Shown here piece after piece: positions 24,135 to 34,808 of a DNA stretch of 64,000 nt (its first letter is position 1; every line of letters begins with the position of its first letter). Origin of the DNA: Clonostachys chloroleuca (taxonomy: Eukaryota; Ascomycota; Sordariomycetes; Hypocreales; Bionectriaceae). Location of the stretch: NCBI GenBank assembly GCA_037952775.1, contig JBANAY010000004.1:11470001-11534000 (forward strand). Direction: 5' to 3'. Under the pieces are notes generated by a model. The model saw only the letters and a list, made by a program, of their open reading frames with translations. It was not told the DNA's origin and searched no databases. Both the position numbers and the translations under genes were made by a program.

Positions 24135-24518
24135 ATGTGCACCGGCCAACCCGTCCTCTACCACCACATAGCCCCCTGCACCCGCGCCCCCTCCTATTCA
24201 ATAAGCTACGCCTACTGCCCCTACGCCGTCCGCGACCCGGCCACCCTGCGCATCGTCGCCACCTGCCCCAACGTCATCCACATTCCTTCTTCCGCCCCCC
24301 TCGGCACCGCGCCCTGGCCGCCCGGCTGCCTCATCGTCTCCCCGGAGTGCTCATCGGGCCTCTGCCGCCTCGAGGACCTCGACGGTGCCTGGGTGTGCTG
24401 CCGCTGCCAGCGGAGCGGGAACACGCACGTGTACTGCCTACAGCCCAAGAGGGGTAGCCCGGACACGTTTTGCTACCATCGGGTGTGTCAGGGGTGTACT
24501 AGGGCTTTCATGTCTTGA
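24135..24518 (+). CDS. Small Cys-rich putative zinc-binding protein A
   Basis: The single exon encodes 127 residues. It begins MCTGQPVLYHHIAPC and ends with two Cys clusters, WVCCRCQRSGN and CYHRVCQGC. The spacing, with a C-x-H-x-x-C-x-x-C tail, suggests a compact zinc-binding fold. There is no signal peptide, so a secreted disulfide-rich effector is less likely. Strong C/G preference at third positions (many GCC, CTC and ATC codons) supports real coding. A second gene with the same plan follows about 1 kb downstream on the same strand. The family seems to belong to small fungal orphans of unknown function. Identification is by layout only. Confidence 0.62.
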   Translation: MCTGQPVLYHHIAPCTRAPSYSISYAYCPYAVRDPATLRIVATCPNVIHIPSSAPLGTAPWPPGCLIVSPECSSGLCRLEDLDGAWVCCRCQRSGNTHVYCLQPKRGSPDTFCYHRVCQGCTRAFMS

Positions 24519-25506
24519 AGGTTTCTGTTCGACATTGATTCTGGATGAGATTGGTGAAGGGTGAGGGAGGGTTTGGAAAGGGGAGACAACTGGTTTGGAT
24601 TTTTCGTTCTGGGAGGGCAAAATGGCGATTGTAAACGAGCGGATACTGAGATTTATACGGCGTTTGTTTTTTATGGGAGGCTGGACGTAAGGACGATACT
24701 CGTGTGGGAAACTAACTACAGAAGGCAACATGATGCCTGATAGTCCAGATTAGACATATCATTCCATGATCTGACATTAGTCGGAGCTGATGTCTCCCAT
24801 CATGTTTCCGGTCATATCACGCCTTTGCCATTGGACAAGGTGTTTCCACCCATTGGATAAGAGATCAGGCTGTTGCCTAGCTTCTAAGGGCAGCATTGTC
24901 AAAGAGTCTAGCCAACGCAACGCAATGATGTCAGACCAGTCTGTACTGAGACCCAGATAATCGATACATCAGAGCACAGGGCATCAAAATGGCCTAGGCT
25001 ACTCGAATGTCAGCGTCTCGGCCTTTCCGACCGATGCTAGCGTTTATAGAGGTACGACAGTGACAGGTTAAATAGACGATGCTACCTTGAGTCTTGGTGC
25101 TTATATGAGAGGCTACGTAGCCTCCCGCGCAGCAGACTGATTGGCCTCATCTCCCTGAGCATGCTCTGGCGCGACAAATACGGCTTCGACAAGCCGCCGC
25201 CAATGTTTGGCCCGGCCTGCAAGAGGCAGTCCTGCTCTTGGTCTCTCTATTCACCGTCTTCCATGACCATGAGGCGGTTGAATCACCGACGATATTACTC
25301 CATTTAATTCGGCGCCATCAGTGTGCTTCGTCAAACCATCACCACGAAGCTTCCATCGCCTGTGACTCAGCCACAACTAAGCCGTCATCTCGACTTCAGC
25401 CAAGGATATCCCCACGGAACCGCTCGGAGATCCCGAAGCGTCTCTCACCTCTGAAGAAAAGATACGCCAATTTACCTTAGATTGAAAGAAGAAAGAGAAA
25501 AAAATC
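24519..25506. other. Spacer between the two Cys-rich genes
   Basis: The spacer is about 990 bp and no ORF is supported. It holds the 3' region of gene A and the promoter and leader of gene B. Confidence 0.5.
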
Positions 25507-25836
25507 ATGTGCCGTCGACTTACCTGCCAACTACCCTGCGAGCACCTCTATACGAGCACACGATACTGCGAGGACGCTCCCGGGGATGGGACGGTCGCTT
25601 GCTGCCGATGCGAGCAGATATGGATCCCGTATCCTCCACCAGAGAACTGGATCCTCCCGCCATGCGCGCTGCCCGATTGTCCGTACGAAACTTTGAACCG
25701 CTGCTGGAACTGCTGCTGGTGCGGATTTGCCTGCAATGACCTGGGCCGATGTAGCTGCGTGATGCGCGAGGGCGGGTTTGAGTTTCGCTGCGACCATATC
25801 TGCTGTAACACGTGCACACCAGGGCACTACGGCTGA
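25507..25836 (+). CDS. Small Cys-rich putative zinc-binding protein B
   Basis: A single exon encodes 109 residues, about one fifth of them Cys. It starts MCRRLTCQLPCEHLY, has a central RCWNCCWCGFACND block and ends with CDHICCNTCTPGHYG. The C-terminal C-x-H-x-C-C-x-x-C matches the tail of gene A (24135), and both start with MC and have a CCxC or WxCC cluster, so the two are probably diverged tandem paralogues. No signal peptide was seen. The Cys and His spacing fits a zinc-binding protein better than a secreted disulfide protein. The function is unknown. The ATG follows an A-rich leader (positions 25490-25506), which suits a fungal start context. Confidence 0.6.
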   Translation: MCRRLTCQLPCEHLYTSTRYCEDAPGDGTVACCRCEQIWIPYPPPENWILPPCALPDCPYETLNRCWNCCWCGFACNDLGRCSCVMREGGFEFRCDHICCNTCTPGHYG

Positions 25837-28800
25837 ACGAGAAACTACGCAAGGGGAGAAATGGGAGGTCGTTGGAGTAAGAGGTCGCACAGTCTAGTGA
25901 GAGAGGGAGTAGGATAGTGGCCACGTTGAGGAACAGACCCATAGCGATAGTCTCATCGAGTGTTTCAAGAAATAATAAAAGTCTGTGATTAACCCGAGGG
26001 TGTGGTCCGACGAAACTTCAGTTCCAAGTCCAAAAGGGTAATGAGTTTACGTTCAACTCAGACCATCCACAAACGAGCCACATGCAGGCAAGTCTCGGAA
26101 CTTGGTCTGTTTAATTCGGGTCCACCTTGCTGTGGTTGTCTCGGGCGAAGTTATTCACCCCACGATTGAGTCGGCCGAGCTGGTAGAACGACGAGCCGAC
26201 AAGAACTGGCCTCCCACGTCTTCTCCGATGCGTTATAACGCTCCATATCGAGGTTGCATTGGACAGCCTCTGAGAGTCCTGGGCGTAGACTTGGTGAAGA
26301 ACCAACTGAATGGTCGGTAGTGGCCAGTGCCGCTTGTGTAACGAGAGATCAAAACCCCTACCAGGACTGTCAATGGTGCCCCATCCGCACAAGTAAATTA
26401 ATGAGAGCGATCAAACTTGTAGTTGGTTTAATGACCTTCGAGATTGCCAACCAGAGAGCTTTCCTTGCTTCGCACCCTGCGATATCGGAATTGGCAAGTT
26501 GCCTTGTCGACTAACAGAGGCATGCCAACTGCCGCTCAATCCTTCGCAGAAATGAGGAGTTGAGCATTCAACATTGTTCGTTGAGCATTTTCTTTCCTGC
26601 CGCAGCATTGACAAGGTCAAGAAGAGGTCCACAGGAATAGCCAACCTATACAGAGCTCGAACGGCCCACCCTCTGCCTCATCAACCCCCTACCGTAGCAA
26701 CGTGTTTGTCCACAATGCCCGAGATTGTGGAAGACGCTCGCTATGAAGCTCCTTCATGGGCATCGCAGGTGGCGCATAGGTCTAGTCTCACCGTCGCCGG
26801 AAGTCTGCATTAGCTGGGGACATGTCTCTGTCCAAGGAGAGTAGTGTTTGGGTATTGCTGCGCATCTGAGAGCCTGTTCGAATACAGCTGCTGGAAATGT
26901 AGTTCGCCAGAGCCACAGGGCAGAAATCAAGCACTGCCGACTCCTCCCATCCCCTTACGTAGCACAAGCTGTAACAAGGATCTGCTCAGGCCCCGCAATC
27001 GTCATTCCCTTCCACATGGATTGCCATAACCGAAGAGCTTCCCGCATTCTGGCTAGCAGGTGTATTTCAACGTCCGTATTCGTAAATCAGCCAAAGTCGG
27101 AGAAGCATAATGTTGCATGGGCTGAATAGATCCTAGGCGCAGAGCGAGAGTTCAACTCAGAATGGCGGCGAGGGGTTCCAACTCATGTCCACACCACATT
27201 CGAGTGTCTGACCCCCAGTTGAGCATGTTCTTCTCATGCAGCCTAGGTTCAGCAACTCTATATTTCTCGATCGGGGAAAAGGTTGGCAAGAGGAGCACCA
27301 GGGCACGGCATTGGCTAGAGTGCGCATCAAACGGTGTAGGCCATGACTGATGTTTAAGACAAAACCAGGGTTGTTTGCAAAACAGATACAATGCAGGTTT
27401 TGGTTCGAACCTGTGAGGTATATGCCGCTTATTGAGCGCTCAACATGGGTGATAACGGTTTTAATCCACGCTCCAGCCGATCACACAACAGAAGCCAGGG
27501 GTATTGGTACACAACACAAGTTCAAATCAAATCAACCCTAAGCGTATGGGGCGGCACCAAAGCTTCATTTGTCTGTTCGGACCTTTGAGGCTTACTATGC
27601 AACTCAAGCATGTGCGGACGGGGCACAGCTCATATGTGGACTATTGGCGTTGGCATACCATGTGGCAGACACATCTCACTAAGGGAACAAGATGGAGTCG
27701 TACATTCGTAGATGCAGGCTGACACCACACCACACCCAGGATCTCAGGATCGCATCCATGCTCGACGCTCATCGGTAAGGGTCTTCCAGGATCGGGTGGG
27801 CCACGTGAGCTGACCGAGAGCCCTGCAAATGAGGTATTCAGAATTGGTCTAGATCACGGCCACCGAAGTTTGAAACTACTACCTGGCGATCTTTCCAAGT
27901 GGTGATGACATGTTATCTGGACATTGTAACGTTGTGACGATATGACGAGAGGCCATGCTGGTGCCGCTCGGATCGACGTTGGTCAACGTCACCGACACAA
28001 GGGATGTTGGGCAGCGATTAAGAATATTTAGATAATATGCAGCTCGCAATAGCCTGGTGCGCCTATGCACCAACCGCAGATGGTAAGACCCCGAGCTGAA
28101 GGCCGAAGCTATGGCTGGCGCACGTTTCTATTTCCGCCAAGGACCAACACGAACGGTCAACAGGAAGGTGGCATGTTGGTAGAATTGGCATGGCGATGCA
28201 GACATAGGGAGAACGAAAGCGAATCCGCGGGTGATTCTCTTGCTGAAGCGGGGAAGTAAGACAGCCGAGAGACCGGACAAGTTGCTACGGCGCAAAAATC
28301 GAGCGAGATGTGCAGGCAGGACGGATTGATTGAGCCTCTTGCATGAGGAGGTGGTTTGGGAGTGTTTCGTGTGTCAGAGCCAGACGGGAAAACCTGCAAA
28401 GTCACACAGTGCGAGGGGTGCGGGATCTCTACCAGCCTTCGATACAGCCCTGAGCCTGAGGGATCAATGATGCGTCTCCCGCTGTGCCTGGGTACGTGCT
28501 CGGTAGAGCCTGCATGGGCAGAAATCTCCGAAGGATTACAGGAGAGGACCCTCTGCGAGCCGGCATATCTGGGTAGGTATTCGGGCAACAGACTGATTGG
28601 AAGTTGAGTGCGAAACTTTTCCAAATCTTTCTATCGAGCCAAACATCATCTGCCGGGCTGGTAATATTCAATAAAGCTGCGACCCAGGCCTCGGTACCTT
28701 AGATCTATCAGGGCTGCAGTGTTTCCGCAACGGCCGGTGGGGGCTGCTGCTCGCACTGTCTATGGACCGGATGTCGCAGTTCCTTGTGCCTGCCTGAGGT

Positions 28801-30490
28801 GGACGCCTACGCAGCATGGACGTACTGCCTTACAGGGCATGACGGGCAGTGGCTACATGCTGTACCTGTATGTCTGTGAACAGGCACGCACGCAAGCTGC
28901 AGCTCGCTCGCACATGGCGAGGGCTCCCCTGAGTCTAGCCCCACCGACCACGTGAAACCTGTCGAATGAGGAGCCGCCTGAGGCACATCGCTGCCGTCCC
29001 TGGAGCCAGCCTGACCTGTGGGCTGTGGCGTGCGCGAGTGTGTGTGTGTGCGCACCGCCAGCGTGCTCGCTGCATGGACAGATCCCCCGAGCGCGAGCTC
29101 AAGGGCTACCTTACCTTCCCTGCCGTCCATTGCAGCGACCGATGGACGGACGAGCGGGCGGCAGGTAAGAAATAGGGAATTGACAGCCGTCTGCCTACCC
29201 CAGCACTGCCGATCCCAGCACCTGCGTGAAGCTGGTAGTTACGGACGGGCTCGCGCTGGAGCCTGCACCGGTGCAGCTCGTTCCTGTGGCCCCTGTCCCC
29301 TGTCGCAGACCTCCACAGGCTGCTGGCTCGGGCCAACCACAGCAGCCTCCCAGTCCCGTTGGAACCCCTTGGTCCCCTTGGTTAGCCTGGTCCGCCCACG
29401 CCTACCCAGAGTCATCCTAGAACTTAACTTGCGCTGTTTGCTCTTCTTCTCTCCTCGCTTTAATTAGAAGCATCGTTGGTCCCAACCAAACCCGCTATCC
29501 TGCTGCACCTTGTTGCTTGATTGCCGTTGGTCGCCTGCTTGACGTCTGCGGTCCCAGATTAATCCTCTTAGTGCCGTCCATCCCTTGTCCCTTACGGCCG
29601 TCCGCTGTTCCTGGCTTCCCACAGCTCTCCAGCCAACAACGCCCATCGCCCTCTCCGACCCTCAACGGGGTAAGGACCAGACCAAGCGGAAATACATTAC
29701 AAGGTTATCCACGTCGTCGTCAGACCACCCTAGGTCCACTCCCATCACAAGGACGCCAAACCCCTGGCCACCATCTCCAGAGTCAAATCCCCTCCGGGCG
29801 CGCCTGAGCTCAACTTGAAGCCCGATTCCTCTCTGCCCTGGACCTTCCTCGCCCAATAACTTCACACCACCACGCACACACCCTCTGCGCCCTCACACTC
29901 TTGACCTACATCCATCTTCAAACCGCTCATCGTATCGGGATACCCTCATCGACCATTTCCTTGCGCCGTCATCCGCCGTTCCATTCTCCGTCCAAAGACC
30001 CGACCATTACGCCGTTGGTAAGATCGCTCTAGCCTGTGTCATCCATAGTCAACCATGCCTGGATCCCTGGACTCCTCCCGCCCCATCATGGCTCCATCAG
30101 TATGTATTTTTCCTCCCCTTGCCGCCGCCTCTTGTTTCAACCCTCTTGTCAATCAGTCCTCCTCCGTCTCTCTGCAATTTGGGATCTGTGCTGTGTCTTT
30201 GACCAAGTCTGTCTTGACGCTGCCTCCCTCGCATCAACTTGCATTACATTCCAATCTCCATCACCGCCTGAGACAAGGCCAATTCAATTTCCACGAACCC
30301 CTCCCCCAGCACAGATATTCCGGCAAGCATCACGCCTGTTTGGCCCGACTTTGGCTCTTCAGTTGCCCTGCCCGCCTTCCCCAAGCCCCTTGAACCTCTT
30401 CAGCACCAGAAGAAGACGAGCATCCCCCCGATCTACTTTCTGCCACACTCGACTCGACACGCCTTCAGCACAAACCGCGTTGCCGCAACA
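25837..30490. other. Gene-poor region, 4.65 kb
   Basis: No gene could be supported. Frames are short, on both strands, and lack family motifs or a consistent splice model. A short GT repeat occurs near 29039-29052. From about 29400 to 30490 the plus strand is pyrimidine-rich, like a long 5' leader of the small gene at 30491. It includes an ATG at 30055 followed after 15 codons by a GTATGT donor at 30100. Confidence 0.45.
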
Positions 30491-30832
30491 ATGCCAGCTA
30501 ACACGCAAACCTCCCGCACAAAGACCCGTGCCTCGCTGCGGTTCAGCACATACAGTGCCGCTGCCCCGTCCCTGGCCGCCACCGTCGAAACCAACGACTC
30601 CGCTACCAACGAAATCCGCGATATTGCGACCGGCCTTGATCGCATGGAGAACAAGGCTCTCTCCTCCCAGCGCGTCATTCTGAGCGAGGAGAAGACGGAT
30701 TCTATGCAGAAGCTCGCCCTCGGTGCCAAGCTGGACCGCGCTCTCGATCGCCGAATGAGCAGCCAGGATGCCGTTATGCGCCCACGAGGCAAGAGCAGCG
30801 TCAACAAGACTCTGGATGAGAAGGCACAATAG
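30491..30832 (+). CDS. Hypothetical small basic protein, 113 residues
   Basis: I do not recognise this protein. It is Ser/Thr-rich at the N-terminus (MPANTQTSRTKTRASLRFS) and then predicted helical, with NEIRDIATGLDRMENKAL and KLALGAKLDRALDRR. It ends in a Lys-rich tail. There are no Cys residues, membrane segments or signal peptide. Third codon positions favour C and G strongly, which supports real coding. The preceding kilobase is pyrimidine-rich and may be an intron-containing leader: an ATG at 30055 with a GTATGT donor at 30100 could be an extra first exon, but no acceptor keeps it in frame as the sequence stands. Confidence 0.6.
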   Translation: MPANTQTSRTKTRASLRFSTYSAAAPSLAATVETNDSATNEIRDIATGLDRMENKALSSQRVILSEEKTDSMQKLALGAKLDRALDRRMSSQDAVMRPRGKSSVNKTLDEKAQ

Positions 30833-31839
30833 AATGGCTGCCTTGTTGACAAAGCTGCAGAAGAAGAAGCTGTAAACTCGTCGAAGTTAAAGCGTATTTT
30901 CAACGTCATCCAGAGGAAAAAGACCCCAGACGGTCTTTCGAACACTGACAACCGACGACCTGATTCCTTGATGATCTCTTGGGCACGGAAGCTGTGATGA
31001 AAGTGCTAAACGATGTATACCACAAAACCCGACAATTCCAGCTCCCGGGGCCAATCTTCATCGGGCTCAACAATTCGTCCACTTTCATCCCATTTGGATG
31101 AATGGCCGGTTTTTGCATTTTAATCATTCTGAACATGACCACTGGCCATGGCGTTCTTGTTTTCTTAGACCAATTGGCGGAGGATTGATATTTGTTGCCG
31201 AAGGCGGGAGGATAAAGTATACCAGGATTTCTTTCAGGGCGGCACATTGGGTTTTGTCTGTTTTCTTTGAACGCTGTTGCTAGCATGATTTTGGGAGAGG
31301 AAAGAGAGTTTGAGAAACGGAATGGAATGAAAGTCTATGCATGAGAAATGGGCCACGGCGGACCCCGGAGGAAATGAGATACAAAAACGCTCAACGCAAT
31401 GAGATGATCGTCCTTTCTGTTTTATATCAAGCTTGGAGGAATTTGCATCTGATACCCATTACAGAAAATGATGTAGAATTCAATTTTAGGAAGAAACTTC
31501 AATCAGTCGCTTGCCCACCCACTGGTTCATGAATATATTTCAACTAACGCCAGAGTATGTGCTAGGTAGCTGGATTCCAACTTCTGCCCAGCCAGAAAAG
31601 ATACCCTTAACCTTTTTGGACCTCGCGAGCAGGTCTAAGCTCGACCTTTAAGGGCAGCCTCAGCTCCTTCTATACATCTCAATAGCTTATACAGCCATAC
31701 ATGACCAACTCAGCATTAGAGCAACCCATTCCTACAAATTAATCCCAAATAAAAACCAATATAACAATGCCAATTAGAAAAAATGACGTCCCTCATACCA
31801 CATGTCCTTTCACAATCTCGCTCCCCCCTCCCCCCTCGC
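30833..31839. other. Convergent 3' intergenic region
   Basis: This is the 3' flank of the small gene and of SEC72. No coding signal was found. Confidence 0.5.
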
Positions 31840-32457
31840 TTAATGGGCCTCCCGCTTGGCCTCAATCTCCTTCAACAGCGCGACGAGCTCCCCCTCCTCG
31901 CCCTCGACCTCCAAACCGCCCCGCACCCACGACGCCGCCTCGTCCAGCCGGCCCATCTCGAGCAGGCACTTGCCCCTCCTCCACCAGGCCTTGGCGTTGC
32001 CGATCTTCTTGACCTCGACGCTCGTCTCGGCGTCGACGGCGCCCTCGGGCCAGTTCTGCAGGGCCATGTGCGTCTGCGCGCGGTTCGAGTAGAGCCCGCT
32101 CAGCTCCTCGCGCACGAGCGCGCTGGGCTCCCAGAGGGGCCGGCCGAGAGCCATCTGGATGCCCAGGGTGTAGAGCTTCTGGGCCTCGGCGTAGCGGCCC
32201 TTGCGGTACTCTGCGTTGCCGTTGTCGCGGAGCTTTGTGATGTTGGCGCCGCGCTTTGGGTTGACGGGAACTGGAGGGGGAGGGACGCCAGAGGGGGGAA
32301 CAGAGTCGGAGGTGACGAGGGCGCGGTGGAGGGTGTTGAGGAGCTCGAGCTCGGCGGTCAGGGCGCGGGAGGCCTTGATGTTTGGGTCGGCGGTTATGGC
32401 CTTGGACTTGGGGTCCATCAGGATGGGCTGCATGTCGAAGTGCGTTAGGTCGGACAT
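31840..32457 (-). CDS. SEC72: Sec72-like subunit of the ER Sec62/Sec63 translocon complex
   Basis: Sec72 is a cytosolic TPR protein of the post-translational ER import complex; it helps recruit Hsp70-bound precursors. The single exon encodes 205 residues and starts MSDLTHFDMQPILMDPKSKA, the family N-terminus. The linker VPPPPVPVNPKRGANITKLRD leads into TPR repeats: GNAEYRKGRYAEAQKLYTLG, LYSNRAQTHMALQNWPEGA and AKAWWRRGKCLLEMGRLDEA. The frame is open further upstream to 32844, but the ATG at 32457 agrees with the conserved start, and the upstream part lacks family-like sequence. Length and motif order match fungal Sec72 proteins well. Confidence 0.9.
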   Translation of the reverse strand: MSDLTHFDMQPILMDPKSKAITADPNIKASRALTAELELLNTLHRALVTSDSVPPSGVPPPPVPVNPKRGANITKLRDNGNAEYRKGRYAEAQKLYTLGIQMALGRPLWEPSALVREELSGLYSNRAQTHMALQNWPEGAVDAETSVEVKKIGNAKAWWRRGKCLLEMGRLDEAASWVRGGLEVEGEEGELVALLKEIEAKREAH

Positions 32458-33713
32458 GGTGGGCGGGTTTTGTGTTGGTTGTGGTTTTTTATTTGGTTGG
32501 TTGGCGCGTGTAGCTAGGTTGGGAGATGTGAGGTTGAACAGATCAACCGGTTCTTTGCTGTTGCGCACTTGCTGTGACTGGTTTTGGTTTTCCTCTCTTG
32601 CTCGTAGTTGCCAATGCGTAAAAGACTGTGTGATTCTTTGTCTGGGTGACAGCAAGCACTCCGTAGAAAATGTGAAAAAAGAGTGTGCACGGAGGTCGTT
32701 GAATGAGACTACAATTGCCGGGGCCGGGGCATTCGAGCCACTTGTAACCCCCAGACCCAAAAGTTCAAGAATAGGACACCTCAGCAGAAAGTTGGCGTTT
32801 CTTATCTTATCGGCACATGACTGGGGAGAGGCGACACCGCACACATCTGCATGACGGTATAACCCTTGATGCAGGGCTGTATTTCTTCAGTGCCGAACTC
32901 AAAGTGATCACGATGTTTTCAACATAGACTTAATTTTTTTTATTTAAGGTACGAAATGTGATTCCTTATGGATATAGAGTCTGAGCCTTTCTAGTACGCT
33001 GGAATGTGCTCTTAGCCTACCAATAGTACTATTCCCGAACACCCAATGATCTCGCTTCACAAGTAAACATAACTTATGCATAAATAGCAGAAACGATTGA
33101 GAACTACGATGGAAGCATGGGATCAAGAGGTCATGGTGTAGGAGGCACATTTCAGAGGACTTCTAGGTGGAAGAAGCAATTACTTACGATTCATTTTTCC
33201 TGTTCTCTACTCCTAAAATATCCAAAAATGCAAAAAAGAGCAATTCATGTGGGATGAGTCCCAACCAAAGCAACTCCGTCCATCGGAGAATCCCAACAAG
33301 GGCTCCCCGGCAGTCAGAATCACTTCGCCATTGGCACTCGCAAAGGAGATGGCCCATCCCCGTCGTCAGCACATCATCAGCAACCTCTCTTTTTCCATTA
33401 TCCTCATGCGTCATCATCTTGATTTGTTTTTTGGGTTTCTGTGCTTTATTTCGGGATGGCCTTCCAACCATGTTGTGAGGTCTTCACTGACATCAATGCA
33501 TCTGTTTTGATCAACCATCCAGCCCATAATCCACCCGGTCCAAAGTCGCAGCCGCACAGCCGCCCTTTGCCCATCACCCTGCAGCAAAATCAAGTAAATC
33601 CCTTTGTGAAAACCGCCGCGCCGATCTAATGAAACGCATGAGAAATGTTGGACAATGACCAGGTCACCAGGAATTCCATGTCGAGCTCCGGGGATTGGTC
33701 AGAGATGGCTAAT
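32458..33713. other. Intergenic region, SEC72 promoter / RPL16 3' flank
   Basis: No gene is supported. Open frames in the SEC72 upstream region continue the SEC72 frame but do not look coding. Confidence 0.5.
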
Positions 33714-34808
33714 TTAGTAGCCGTAGGCAGCGAGGGCCTGGGTCGTCTCAGTCTTGGTGCCGGCAGTCTTCTTTGCCTCGGCCAGTTGTCGGGTGGCGGT
33801 CTTCTTGCGCTCGTAGTAGGCAAGAGCCTTAGCCTTTCTTCGGTCCTCCAGGCTATCGAAATGGTCAGTAACAAATCCTTGTCCACACCGTCATTTCATA
33901 ATCCTGGGTTGCATAAACATACCGGGCAACAACGTCCTGGTACTTCCAGCCGTTCTCGTGGCTGAGACGGCCAACAGTGCAGTACTTGCGGCCGGGCTGG
34001 AGGCGGAGAACACGGAGAGCCTGGGGAACGACCATCTTCTTCTTCTTGTCGTAAGGGGGAGGGACACCCTCGAAGACCTTAAGGCGCTCGAGAGCGGCGG
34101 CACCACGGGCAGTCTTGTGGGGGATCATGCCACGGACGGCCTTGTAGAAGATTCGTGAAGGGGCACGGAAGTGGAAGGGACCTGAGCGTCGATTGTCAGC
34201 GTCTCGCAGGTTTTTAGGATTGGGTTCCTGCCATAAACTTACCACCACGTGTGGGGTTGTAACGGGTGATCTTCCTGAGGTGGGCGGCGTACTTGACTGT
34301 ATATTCGTTAGCCAACAATCCTAGCAAAAGTACGATATTCATGTCGTCGAGGGAGACGTTGTCTCCATGATTGGAATCGATCCGCAAGTGTTGGGAGGTC
34401 GGGACGTACGTTTAGCACGGAAGAACTCTCCAGAGATGTTGAGAGCCTCAGCGCGCACGATAACGATCTTTTGACCGCTAAGGAGCTGCTTGGCCACGAT
34501 ACTGGCCAGACGGCCGAGGAGGTGACCCTTGCCGTCGATGACGACCTGTGAGAGAAGCGAATTAGCCAAATGTTCTTCGAGTCACAAGCCATGTTTGGAA
34601 TTCGAGAAAGTGAAGATGTCGAGATGCGCCGTCGTCGTCCGTCACACAAAGCCGGTCGCTCAGTTCATTCCATGTCGATACATTGAACCAAGAGGCTGTT
34701 CCAAGTGATTGGCTCCGTTGCATCTTGACACCCTCTCGCACAATTCGATGACTGTTTTGAAAGGACTTGTGGGTGAGTACTCACGACCTGCTCGAACTGC
34801 GACGACAT
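33714..34808 (-). CDS. RPL16: 60S ribosomal protein L16 (uL13 family)
   Basis: Five exons on the minus strand: 34808-34785, 34545-34410, 34296-34243, 34181-33923 and 33852-33714, giving 203 residues. The first exon has only eight codons (MSSQFEQV), as is common in fungal ribosomal protein genes. Key segments are [79 protein letters not shown] and [16 protein letters not shown]. It ends in a basic tail ([12 protein letters not shown]) finishing AAYGY. Donors are GTGAGT, GTACGT, GTAAGT and GTATGT. The first intron, 239 bp, is long for this genome, typical of a ribosomal protein gene; no box C/D or H/ACA snoRNA motif was found in it. Confidence 0.97.

Noticed and set aside
27395..27420. GGTTCGAACC, similar to a tRNA B box
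   Set aside because: The flanks cannot form a T-arm of five pairs and no A box lies at the right distance upstream.
34546..34784. snoRNA in the long first intron of RPL16
   Set aside because: No RTGATGA box C with CTGA box D at suitable spacing, and no H/ACA hairpin pair was found.
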